In this document: positions 57,730 to 64,000 of the stretch, piece after piece
How positions within the stretch are numbered: the first letter of the stretch is position 1
Layout of the letters: every line of letters starts with the position of its first letter
Assembly: GCF_014649795.1 (NCBI RefSeq)
Contig: NZ_BMTS01000005.1
Location: forward strand, 1 to 64,000
DNA length: 64,000 nucleotides
Direction of reading: 5' to 3'
DNA from: Streptomyces melanogenes
GTDB taxonomy: Bacteria > Actinomycetota > Actinomycetes > Streptomycetales > Streptomycetaceae
Translations under genes and position numbers: made by a program
The notes under the pieces: generated by a model
What the model was told of the DNA's origin: nothing
The model's database searches: none
Seen by the model: only the letters and a program-made list of their open reading frames with translations

Positions 57730-58374
57730 GTGTCCACGCACCTCACCCGCAGGCTGCTCCAGCTCTACGTCGGCCTGACGCTGTACGGCGTGAGCTCCGC
57801 GCTGCTCGTGCGCAGCGGGCTCGGGCTCGAACCGTGGGGCGTGCTGCACCAGGGGATCGCCGAGCGCACCGGAGTGACTATCGGCGTCGTCTCGATCATC
57901 GTGGGCGCGCTGGTGCTGCTGCTGTGGATACCGATCCGGCAGCGCCCGGGGCTGGGCACGGTCTCCAACGTCTTCGCCATCGGCATCGCGATGGACGCCA
58001 CGCTCGCCCTGGTGCCGGAGGTGCACGGGCTCGCCGCCCGGATCCCGCTCCTGGTCGGCGGGATCCTGCTCAACGGCGTGGCGACCGGTCTGTACATCGC
58101 GGCGCGGTTCGGCCCCGGCCCGCGCGACGGGCTGATGACGGGGCTGCACCGGCTCACCGGCCGCTCGATCCGGCTGGTGCGCACCTCGCTGGAGGTGGTG
58201 GTCGTGGTGACCGGCTTCCTGCTCGGCGGCTCGCTGGGCGTCGGCACGGTCGCGTACGCCCTCGCGATCGGCCCGCTCGCCCAGTTCTTCCTGCGCTACT
58301 TCGCCGTCCCCGAGGCGGCGCCCGCCGAGCCCGTCACCGGGGCGACACCCGCACAGGCGATACTGCGCGGGTGA
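57730..58374 (+). CDS. YczE/YyaS/YitT-family membrane protein
   Basis: A 214-aa protein with about five membrane helices (LLQLYVGLTLYGVSSALLV, GVVSIIVGALVLLLWIPI, IPLLVGGILLNGVATGLYI) and family motifs SGLGLEPWGVLHQGIAER and GPGPRDGLMTGLHR. Transport role is presumed but unproven for this family. GTG start with GGGGGG seven to eight bases upstream. Likely regulated by the divergent MocR protein. GTGA overlap into the GDPD gene. Confidence 0.88.
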   Translation: MSTHLTRRLLQLYVGLTLYGVSSALLVRSGLGLEPWGVLHQGIAERTGVTIGVVSIIVGALVLLLWIPIRQRPGLGTVSNVFAIGIAMDATLALVPEVHGLAARIPLLVGGILLNGVATGLYIAARFGPGPRDGLMTGLHRLTGRSIRLVRTSLEVVVVVTGFLLGGSLGVGTVAYALAIGPLAQFFLRYFAVPEAAPAEPVTGATPAQAILRG

Positions 58375-59135
58375 CTCGCGTACGCCACCCGTATCTGGAC
58401 CATCCGACGCCGATCGCCTTCGCCCACCGCGGCGGGTCGGCCGACGGCATCGAGAACACCGCGGCCGCCTTCGGCCGGGCCGCGGCGGCCGGTTTCCGGT
58501 ACTTCGAGACCGATGTGCACACCACGGTCGACGGCCGTCTGGTCGCCTTCCACGACTCCACGCTTGACCGGGTCACCGACTCGGTGGGGCGGATCGCCGA
58601 TCTGCCGTGGGCCGAGGTGCGCCAGGCCCGGGTGGCGGGCCGCGAGCCGCTGCCGCTCTTCGAGGAGCTGCTCGAAGCGTTCCCCGAGGCGCGCTGGAAC
58701 GTCGACCTCAAGGCCGAGTCCGCGCTCGTCCCGCTGGTGGAGCTGATCCGCCGGACCGACGCGTGGGACCGGGTGTGCGTGGGCTCGTTCTCGGAGGCCC
58801 GGGTCGCCCGGGCCGCGAAGCTGGCGGGCCCGCGCCTGGCCACCTCGTACGGCGTGCGCGGCGTCGCCGCCCTCAGGCTGCGCTCGCTCGGCCTGCCGGT
58901 GCCTCTGCGGCGGGGCGCGGTATGCGCGCAGGTGCCCGAGGCCCAGAGCGGGATCCCGGTGGTGGACCGCCGCTTCGTGGAGACCGCGCACGCCCTGGGC
59001 CTGCAGGTACACGTATGGACAATCAATGATCCCGATCGGATGACGAAACTCCTGGACCTCGGCGTCGATGGCATCATGACCGATCATCTGGAGACGCTGC
59101 GCAAGGTACTGACCGACCGGGGAACCGGGTTCTGA
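58371..59135 (+). CDS. Glycerophosphodiester phosphodiesterase
   Basis: A 254-aa GDPD-family enzyme: AFAHRGGSADGIENTAAAF supplies the first catalytic His and Glu, ETDVHTTVDGRLVAFHDSTLDRVT the metal ligands and second His, and WNVDLKAESA and VHVWTINDPDRM the later barrel strands. It hydrolyses glycerophosphodiesters to glycerol-3-phosphate and an alcohol such as choline. No signal peptide, so it is cytoplasmic. GTG start coupled to the membrane protein gene. Confidence 0.92.
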   Translation: MTRVRHPYLDHPTPIAFAHRGGSADGIENTAAAFGRAAAAGFRYFETDVHTTVDGRLVAFHDSTLDRVTDSVGRIADLPWAEVRQARVAGREPLPLFEELLEAFPEARWNVDLKAESALVPLVELIRRTDAWDRVCVGSFSEARVARAAKLAGPRLATSYGVRGVAALRLRSLGLPVPLRRGAVCAQVPEAQSGIPVVDRRFVETAHALGLQVHVWTINDPDRMTKLLDLGVDGIMTDHLETLRKVLTDRGTGF

Positions 59136-59177
59136 CACCCGGCGCGCGCCCGAGGAACGAACGAGAGGGCGCGGGGT

Positions 59178-60545
59178 TTGACCGCCGAGACCATGGGCCG
59201 GGCCGCCGCACAGGTGGCGCCGGACGCCGACCGCCGCCGCGAGCAACGCGGCTGGTACTTCTACGACTTCGCGTGCTCGGTCTACTCGACGACCGTCCTG
59301 ACGGTGTTCCTCGGGCCCTATCTGACGGCCATCGCCAAGGACGCCGCCGACGCGGACGGCTTCGTGCACCCGCTGGGCGTCCCGGTGCGCGCCGGGTCCC
59401 TCTTCGCGTACGCGGTGTCCGCCTCGGTGGTGCTCGCGGTGGTCCTGATGCCGGTGGTGGGCGCCGCGGCGGACCGCACCGGCCGCAAGAAGCCGCTGCT
59501 CGCGGCGGCCGCGTACACCGGAGCCGCCGCGACGGCGGGCATGTTCTTCCTGGACGGGCACCGCTATCTGCTCGGCGCGGTGCTGCTGATCGTCGCCAAT
59601 GCCGCGCTGTCCGTCTCGATGGTGCTCTACAACGCCTATCTGCCCCAGATCGCCGGCCCCGAGGAGCGCGACCGCGTCTCCTCGCGCGGCTGGGCCTTCG
59701 GCTACACCGCGGGCGCGTTCGTCCTCGTCCTCAACCTGGTCCTCTACTCGGGCCACGACAGCTTCGGGCTCTCCGAGGGCACGGCCGTACGGATCTGTCT
59801 GGCCTCGGCGGGGGTCTGGTGGGGCGCGTTCACGCTCGTACCGCTGCGGCGGCTGCGGGACCGGCGCGCGCCCGCCGGGCACGTCCCGGCCGAGGGCAGG
59901 GTGGGCGCGGGCTGGCGCCAGCTCATCGCGACGCTGCGCGACATGCGCGCGCGTCCGCTCACCCTCGCCTTCCTGCTCGCGTACCTGATCTACAACGACG
60001 GCGTGCAGACCGTGATCTCGCAGGCCTCGCTGTACGGCTCCGAGGAGCTCGGGCTCGACCAGAACACGCTGATCGTCGCCGTGCTCCTGGTGCAGGTGCT
60101 CGCGGTGGCCGGGGCGCTCGGGATGGGGCGCCTCGCGCAGACGTACGGCGCCAAGCGCACGATCCTGGGCTCGCTGGCGGTGTGGGCGCTGATCCTGGGC
60201 ACCGGGTACTTCCTGCCCGCCCACTCGCCCGCGCTCTTCTTCGTGCTGGCCGCGGCGATCGGCACGGTCCTCGGCGGCAGCCAGGCGCTGTCGCGGTCGC
60301 TTTTCTCACACATGGTGCCGAGCGGCAAGGAGGCCGAGTACTTCTCGGCCTACGAGATGAGCGACCGCGGGCTGAGCTGGCTGGGGCCACTGGTGTTCGG
60401 GCTCGCGTACCAGCTGACCGGGAGCTACCGGGATGCGATCATCTCTCTCGTGATCTTCTTCGGCATCGGCTTCGTGCTGCTCGCCCGGGTGCCCGTGAGG
60501 GCCGCCGTGGCGGCCGCCGGGAACCCGGTTCCGGCGCGGATTTAG
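59178..60545 (+). CDS. UMF1/Atg22-type MFS transporter
   Basis: A 455-aa transporter. REQRGWYFYDFACSVYSTTVLTVFLGPYLT is the typical opening of UMF1/Atg22-like proteins, followed by about twelve helices, the loop GAAADRTGRKKPLLAAAAYTG and SSRGWAFGYTAGAFVLVLNL. Related proteins export amino acids or other small solutes; the substrate is unknown. A TTG start at 59178 with GGGG nearby is taken; an ATG at 59193 is possible. It follows the GDPD gene by 42 nt. Confidence 0.87.
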   Translation: MTAETMGRAAAQVAPDADRRREQRGWYFYDFACSVYSTTVLTVFLGPYLTAIAKDAADADGFVHPLGVPVRAGSLFAYAVSASVVLAVVLMPVVGAAADRTGRKKPLLAAAAYTGAAATAGMFFLDGHRYLLGAVLLIVANAALSVSMVLYNAYLPQIAGPEERDRVSSRGWAFGYTAGAFVLVLNLVLYSGHDSFGLSEGTAVRICLASAGVWWGAFTLVPLRRLRDRRAPAGHVPAEGRVGAGWRQLIATLRDMRARPLTLAFLLAYLIYNDGVQTVISQASLYGSEELGLDQNTLIVAVLLVQVLAVAGALGMGRLAQTYGAKRTILGSLAVWALILGTGYFLPAHSPALFFVLAAAIGTVLGGSQALSRSLFSHMVPSGKEAEYFSAYEMSDRGLSWLGPLVFGLAYQLTGSYRDAIISLVIFFGIGFVLLARVPVRAAVAAAGNPVPARI

Positions 60546-60712
60546 ACGTTGAAGTGAAAGGCCGGTAGTGTACGCCTTTGGCCTGCCAGGCGGACCGTTA
60601 CTGCGTGCTCAAGTAGTGAAGACGCTGGGTGACATCTGCTGCCAGATGTGACAAACCGGGCACTGGTGGGTACAACAAGGGGCGGCACGACGGCGACACA
60701 TGACCCACAACG

Positions 60713-60738
60713 GGAATCTTTACCGCCGACCGGACGTT
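60713..60738 (+). promoter_or_regulatory. SigR-type promoter of rbpA
   Basis: GGAAT (60713-60717), 18 nt, then GTT (60736-60738) exactly matches the sigma-R consensus GGAAT-N18-GTT used for thiol-oxidative stress genes in Streptomyces. rbpA is a known sigma-R target. Transcription would start near 60745, leaving a leader of about 55 nt. Other housekeeping promoters may lie further upstream in the 254-bp gap, where I see nothing else recognisable. Confidence 0.88.
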
Positions 60739-60799
60739 GACCGGATGACGACGACAGCGACACCTGTCCTGTGGGCGACAAGCCCGGGAGGCACGATTC

Positions 60800-61174
60800 A
60801 TGAGTGAGCGAGCTCTTCGCGGCACGCGCCTCGTGGTGACCAGCTACGAGACCGACCGCGGCATCGATCTGGCCCCGCGCCAGGCGGTGGAGTACGCATG
60901 CGAGAACGGACATCGATTCGAGATGCCGTTCTCGGTGGAGGCGGACATCCCGCCGGAGTGGGAGTGCAAGGCGTGTGGCGCCATGGCACTCCTGGTGGAC
61001 GGCGAAGGTCCTGAGGAGAAGAAGGGCAAGCCCGCGCGTACGCACTGGGACATGCTCATGGAGCGACGCACCCGCGAGGAGCTGGAGGAGGTTCTGGCCG
61101 AGAGGCTGGAGGTCCTGCGTTCCGGCGCCATGAACATTGCCGTGCATCCGCGCGACAGCCGTAAGTCTGCTTAA
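60800..61174 (+). CDS. rbpA: RNA polymerase-binding protein RbpA
   Basis: A 124-aa essential-type actinobacterial transcription factor that binds RNA polymerase and group 1/2 sigma factors and stabilises the open complex. All parts are visible: N-terminal tail SERALRGTRLVVTSYETD, core zinc-type domain with CENGHRFEMPFSVEADIPPEWECKACG, basic linker KKGKPARTHWDML, and the C-terminal sigma-interacting helix RRTREELEEVLAERLEVLR. GGGAGG precedes the ATG. Expression is driven at least in part by the sigma-R promoter upstream. A strong terminator follows. Confidence 0.97.
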   Translation: MSERALRGTRLVVTSYETDRGIDLAPRQAVEYACENGHRFEMPFSVEADIPPEWECKACGAMALLVDGEGPEEKKGKPARTHWDMLMERRTREELEEVLAERLEVLRSGAMNIAVHPRDSRKSA

Positions 61175-61200
61175 GCGTTAGCGCAGAGGCAGAAGCAAGA

Positions 61201-61247
61201 GTCGAGGGCCGGTCACACCGTTTCGGTGTGACCGGCCCTCGACTTTT
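61201..61247 (+). terminator. Strong intrinsic terminator of rbpA
   Basis: A perfect 20-bp stem (61201-61220 with 61224-61243; GTCGAGGGCCGGTCACACCG and complement) closes over a TTT loop and is followed by TTTTGT. It is the best rho-independent terminator in the window, and may also serve the convergent fxsA gene. Confidence 0.93.
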
Positions 61248-61283
61248 GTCAGGCTTTGTCGGGCGCCCTGTCGGGCCGGCCCG

Positions 61284-61865
61284 TCAGGTCAGCGGCGGCC
61301 GCGGCCCCCGGTCCTCCCGGTACGGGGCGGAGCCCGCGTCCTCCCGGATGACCTCGCCCTGCACCACCTTGCCGTCCGGCTGGTGCATCCGGGCCTGCTG
61401 GAAGGCGTCGCCCAGGCTGCCGGGGCGGGCGGCGCTCATCCGCTTCTCCAGCGAGCGCTCCGCGTACCTGCCGAGCGCCTTGCGCACCGGCGGCACCAGG
61501 CAGAGCAGCCCCAGGACGTCCGAGAGCAGTCCCGGGACCATCAGGAGCAGACCGCCGAGCATCGTGAAGGTGTTGCCCTCGCTGCCGGGCTGCGGCCCGG
61601 CGACCGGGCCCGCCGCCCCGTACTGCTGCTGCTGAAGCGTTTCCGTGAGGTTCCGGAAGGCCCGGCGCCCGGCGCGCTTGATCACGTATCCGCCGAGCAC
61701 GGCGCCGCCGACCAGCAGGGCCAGCACGGTCAGTCCCCCGGCGGCGCTCGCCACCGTGATCAGCAGCCAGATCTCCGCGAGGAGCCAGGCGGCGATCGCC
61801 AGCGGGACGAGGGTGCGCGCACGGGAGCGCTTGGGCGGGGCGGAGGGCGGGATGCCGGTCGTCAT
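61284..61865 (-). CDS. FxsA-family membrane protein
   Basis: A 193-aa protein with the FxsA layout: two N-terminal helices (LVPLAIAAWLLAEIWLLITVASAAGG, LALLVGGAVLGGYVI), the family core LGGLLLMVPGLLSDVLGLLCLVPPVRKAL, and a cytoplasmic hydrophilic tail. E. coli FxsA relieves phage T7 exclusion by the F plasmid, but the chromosomal role is unknown. It lies about 80 nt downstream of ppm1 on the same strand; the pair beside rbpA is conserved in Streptomyces as I recall. Confidence 0.9.
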   Translation of the reverse strand: MTTGIPPSAPPKRSRARTLVPLAIAAWLLAEIWLLITVASAAGGLTVLALLVGGAVLGGYVIKRAGRRAFRNLTETLQQQQYGAAGPVAGPQPGSEGNTFTMLGGLLLMVPGLLSDVLGLLCLVPPVRKALGRYAERSLEKRMSAARPGSLGDAFQQARMHQPDGKVVQGEVIREDAGSAPYREDRGPRPPLT

Positions 61866-61946
61866 GCTCCCAGTGTGCCTGGGAGCATGACAGGACGGCG
61901 TAAGGGATCCGTCAGCGGACGGCGAACAGGAGCGCCGTCACTCTGA

Positions 61947-62714
61947 TCAGGACGGCTTGCGGCCCAGGAGCTTGTTGGCGCGCGAGCCGACGCCCCAGGC
62001 CGTGACCCGCCACAGCGCCTCGACGATGATGTCGTTGCTCATCTTGGAGTCGCCGCGCTCGCGCTCGACGAAGGTGATCGGCACCTCGACCACGTGGTAG
62101 CCGGCGGCCACCGCGCGGCGGGCCAGGTCGACCTGGAAGCAGTAGCCCTGCGAGGCCACCTCGTCCAGGCCGAGGCCTTCGAGGGTCTCGCGGCGGAAGG
62201 CCCGGAAACCGCCGGTGACGTCGCGGATGTCCACGCCGAGCAGCAGCCGGGAGTACGTGGAGCCGCCTCGGGAGATGAACTCGCGGCTCTTGGGCCAGTT
62301 CACCACCCGGCCGCCCGGCACCCAGCGCGAGCCGAGGACCAGGTCGGCGCCCTTGAGCGCGGTGAGCAGCCGGGGCAGCTCCTCGGGCTGGTGGGAGCCG
62401 TCGGCGTCCATCTCGACCAGGACGCCGTAGCCCTCGTCGACGCCCCAGCGGAAGCCCGCGAGGTAGGCGGCGCCCAGGCCCTCCTTGCCCTTGCGGTGCA
62501 GGACGTGGACGTGGTCGTCGTCGGCGGCCAGCTCGTCGGCGAGCTTGCCGGTGCCGTCGGGGCTGTTGTCGTCGGCGATCAGGACGTGGGCCTCGGGGAC
62601 CGACTCCCTGACGCGGGAGACGATCGGCTTGATGTTCTCCGCCTCGTTGTAGGTCGGGATGATCACCAAGGCTCTGCCGAGCGGGCCGTATCGCCTCTGA
62701 CCGCCGTCGTTCAC
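61947..62714 (-). CDS. ppm1: Polyprenol monophosphomannose synthase (Ppm1)
   Basis: A 255-aa GT2 enzyme transferring mannose from GDP-mannose to polyprenol phosphate, the donor for O-mannosylation of exported proteins and glycolipids at the membrane. Motifs are VIIPTYNEAENIKPIV, LIADDNSPDGTGKLAD, VEMDADGSHQPEELPRLL (DAD metal site) and SRWVPGGRVVNWPKSREF. Only the catalytic domain is present; no fused N-acyltransferase or membrane part, as in other Streptomyces. GTG start with AAGGGGC upstream. Confidence 0.93.
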   Translation of the reverse strand: MNDGGQRRYGPLGRALVIIPTYNEAENIKPIVSRVRESVPEAHVLIADDNSPDGTGKLADELAADDDHVHVLHRKGKEGLGAAYLAGFRWGVDEGYGVLVEMDADGSHQPEELPRLLTALKGADLVLGSRWVPGGRVVNWPKSREFISRGGSTYSRLLLGVDIRDVTGGFRAFRRETLEGLGLDEVASQGYCFQVDLARRAVAAGYHVVEVPITFVERERGDSKMSNDIIVEALWRVTAWGVGSRANKLLGRKPS

Positions 62715-63126
62715 TGCTGCCCCTTATTGTCCGTACGCAGGGCACCACCATAGCGAGCGGTCCGGGCACTCCCGCACCGCGAGGTCCCGGGGTGTCGGAA
62801 TGGGGGCCCGGCGCCCTTCGGGCCGGCCTGGGACCCGCTGGCTGCGGGCTGCCTGGAGCCGTTGTCTACTGAACGTCCGGACCCCATCCGGGTCGCACCC
62901 TCCCCCGAGCTCCCGCGGAGCAGGGGGGACCCCCCGGACGGCAGAAACCTTCTGTCGGCCGGACGTCCTGTGGTGGACCCGGCCGAACCTACCGGCCCCC
63001 GGCCGCTCTCTGTCAACAGTCGTTTGACCTGCGGCGTCGAGCCGAAACCGCAGGTCAACGAGGAAGATCCGCAGGTGGCGGCGGCGCCGGGAGGGCAGCC
63101 TGACGGGTGTACGAAATGTCCCTACG
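62715..63126. other. Intergenic region with 11-bp inverted repeat
   Basis: 412 bp without a convincing gene. It contains TTGACCTGCGG (63024-63034) and CCGCAGGTCAA (63048-63058), a perfect 11-bp inverted repeat with a 13-nt loop, possibly a terminator for the minus-strand amidohydrolase or an operator for ppm1. GGCCCGGCGCCCTTCGGGCC (62806-62825) is a second hairpin-like element. Short plus-strand frames here lack ribosome sites and family motifs. Confidence 0.5.
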
Positions 63127-64000
63127 TCACTCGTTCGGCCGGACGAAGACCGTTTGTCCGAACACCACCGTGCGCAGACAGACCGGCAGCTCCGCCCCGG
63201 GGCTGAGGTCCGGCAGTCCGGGCGTGCCCGAGCGCGGGTCGGTCGACCAGCGGGCCACCCGGTCGTCCGGCGCCTGCACCACGAGCTCGTCGGTGCGCCA
63301 CACCGCGTAGTCCGCGGGCGCGCCCGGCACCAGGGTGCCCGCGTCGTCCCGGCCGATGGCGCGCCAGCCGCCCCGGGTGTGGGCGGTGAAGGCGGCGCGG
63401 GCCGAGACCCGGTGTTCGGGGGTCCGGTGGAAGGCGGCCGCGCGGACGGTGCCCCACGGGTCGAGCGGGGTGACCGGCGAGTCCGAGCCGAAGGCGAGCG
63501 GCACCCCGGCGCGCAGCAGGGCCGCGTACGGGTTCAGGGTGCGCGCCCGCTCGGCGCCCAGGCGCTCGGCGTACATGCCGTCCTCGCCGCCCCACAGCGC
63601 GTCGAAGGCGGGCTGTACGGAGGCGGTGAGGCCGAGCTCGGCGAAGGCGGCGATGGTCTCGGGGGTGAGCATCTCGGCGTGCTCGACGCGGTGCCGGGCG
63701 GCGCGGATGCGGGCCAGGCCCACCTTGGCGGCGGCGGCCCGGACGCCCTCGACGACCGCGGTGACGGCGGCGTCCCCGATGGCGTGGAACCCGGCCTGGA
63801 GCCCGGCCTCGGTGCAGGCGACCACATGGGCGGCGACGTCGGCCGCGTCCAGGTGGCCGGTGCCGGTGTGCGGGGCGTCGGCGTACGGCTCGTGCAGACA
63901 GGCGGTGTGCGAGCCGAGGGCGCCGTCGACGAAGAGGTCCCCGGCCGCGCCGAGCGCGCCGAGTTCGCGGATGCGATCGGCGTCCTTGGGGCCGGTGACG
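63127..64000 (-). CDS. Amidohydrolase (YtcJ-like), 5' end beyond window
   Basis: The C-terminal 290 residues of a metal-dependent amidohydrolase of the Amidohydro_3/YtcJ type; the frame is open through base 64000, so the start is outside. Visible are DLFVDGALGSHTACL, the metal-site GFHAIGDAAVTAVVEGV, the next ligand in RHRVEHAEMLT, and the final Asp region PLAFGSDSPVTPLDPWGTV. The end is the usual small beta-domain, GTLVPGAPADYAVW. The substrate is unknown; family members cleave N-substituted formamides and cyclic amides. Confidence 0.9.
   Translation of the reverse strand, partial: VTGPKDADRIRELGALGAAGDLFVDGALGSHTACLHEPYADAPHTGTGHLDAADVAAHVVACTEAGLQAGFHAIGDAAVTAVVEGVRAAAAKVGLARIRAARHRVEHAEMLTPETIAAFAELGLTASVQPAFDALWGGEDGMYAERLGAERARTLNPYAALLRAGVPLAFGSDSPVTPLDPWGTVRAAAFHRTPEHRVSARAAFTAHTRGGWRAIGRDDAGTLVPGAPADYAVWRTDELVVQAPDDRVARWSTDPRSGTPGLPDLSPGAELPVCLRTVVFGQTVFVRPNE

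Noticed and set aside
62715..63126. Small protein gene in the ppm1 upstream gap
   Set aside because: Short frames exist on both strands but none has a ribosome site, codon bias or recognisable motif; hairpins explain the structure better.

Overview
The window looks like Streptomyces chromosomal core sequence. It has about 70% or higher GC with strongly biased third positions, many GTG starts, ATGA/GTGA overlaps, a conservon, an rbpA gene behind a sigma-R-type promoter, DasR-type operators in front of crr-ptsI, and an rRNA-operon leader of Streptomyces type at the left edge. From memory, crr-ptsI on the left and rbpA-fxsA-ppm1 on the right bracket the same interval as in S. coelicolor (about SCO1390 to SCO1423), so most of this should be conserved backbone and not an island. 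I see no tRNA, prophage, IS element or CRISPR array.

Layout. 1-2.9 kb: minus-strand leader/promoter region of an rRNA operon lying off the left edge, then crr-ptsI (general PTS proteins) behind two dre-like operators. 2.9-14.4 kb: an unknown protein plus MFS exporter divergent from a MocR-type regulator, acetoacetate-CoA ligase, a GH31 glycosidase, a Nudix hydrolase, a secreted VanX-like dipeptidase, and a DUF35/thiolase pair. 14.4-17 kb: glpF-glpK glycerol uptake. 17-21.3 kb: a conservon (cvnA-B-C-D) without the cytochrome P450 that some conservons carry. 21.6-32.8 kb: a small membrane protein, an IclR regulator and a catabolic block that together encode choline -> betaine aldehyde -> glycine betaine -> dimethylglycine -> sarcosine -> glycine: GMC oxidase, aldehyde dehydrogenase, Rieske oxygenase, dimethylglycine oxidase, monomeric sarcosine oxidase, plus an APC permease.

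32.9-40.4 kb (minus): a three-gene cluster with the size and order of an MksF-MksE-MksB / JetA-JetB-JetC condensin (507, 299 and 1553 aa). It has no JetD nuclease gene, the ATPase has Asn where the Walker-B catalytic Glu is expected, and a roughly 350-bp imperfect palindrome sits between the first two genes. This is the most interesting system in the window. 40.5-51.8 kb: a GntR/FCD regulator divergent from an MFS-pxpA-pxpB-pxpC operon (prokaryotic 5-oxoprolinase), which runs convergently into a eukaryotic-type 1191-aa 5-oxoprolinase. That gene is in turn translationally coupled to a GDSL hydrolase and two glycosyltransferases.

51.9-64 kb: HEAT-like and ankyrin repeat proteins, a small membrane protein with an FtsK-like protein whose P-loop is degenerate, a YczR/YczE-type MocR regulator and membrane protein pair, a GDPD phosphodiesterase, a UMF1/Atg22-like transporter, rbpA with its sigma-R promoter and strong terminator, FxsA, polyprenol-phosphate mannose synthase, and the 3' part of an amidohydrolase cut by the right edge. 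All family assignments come from reading motifs and recalling families; no database search was run.
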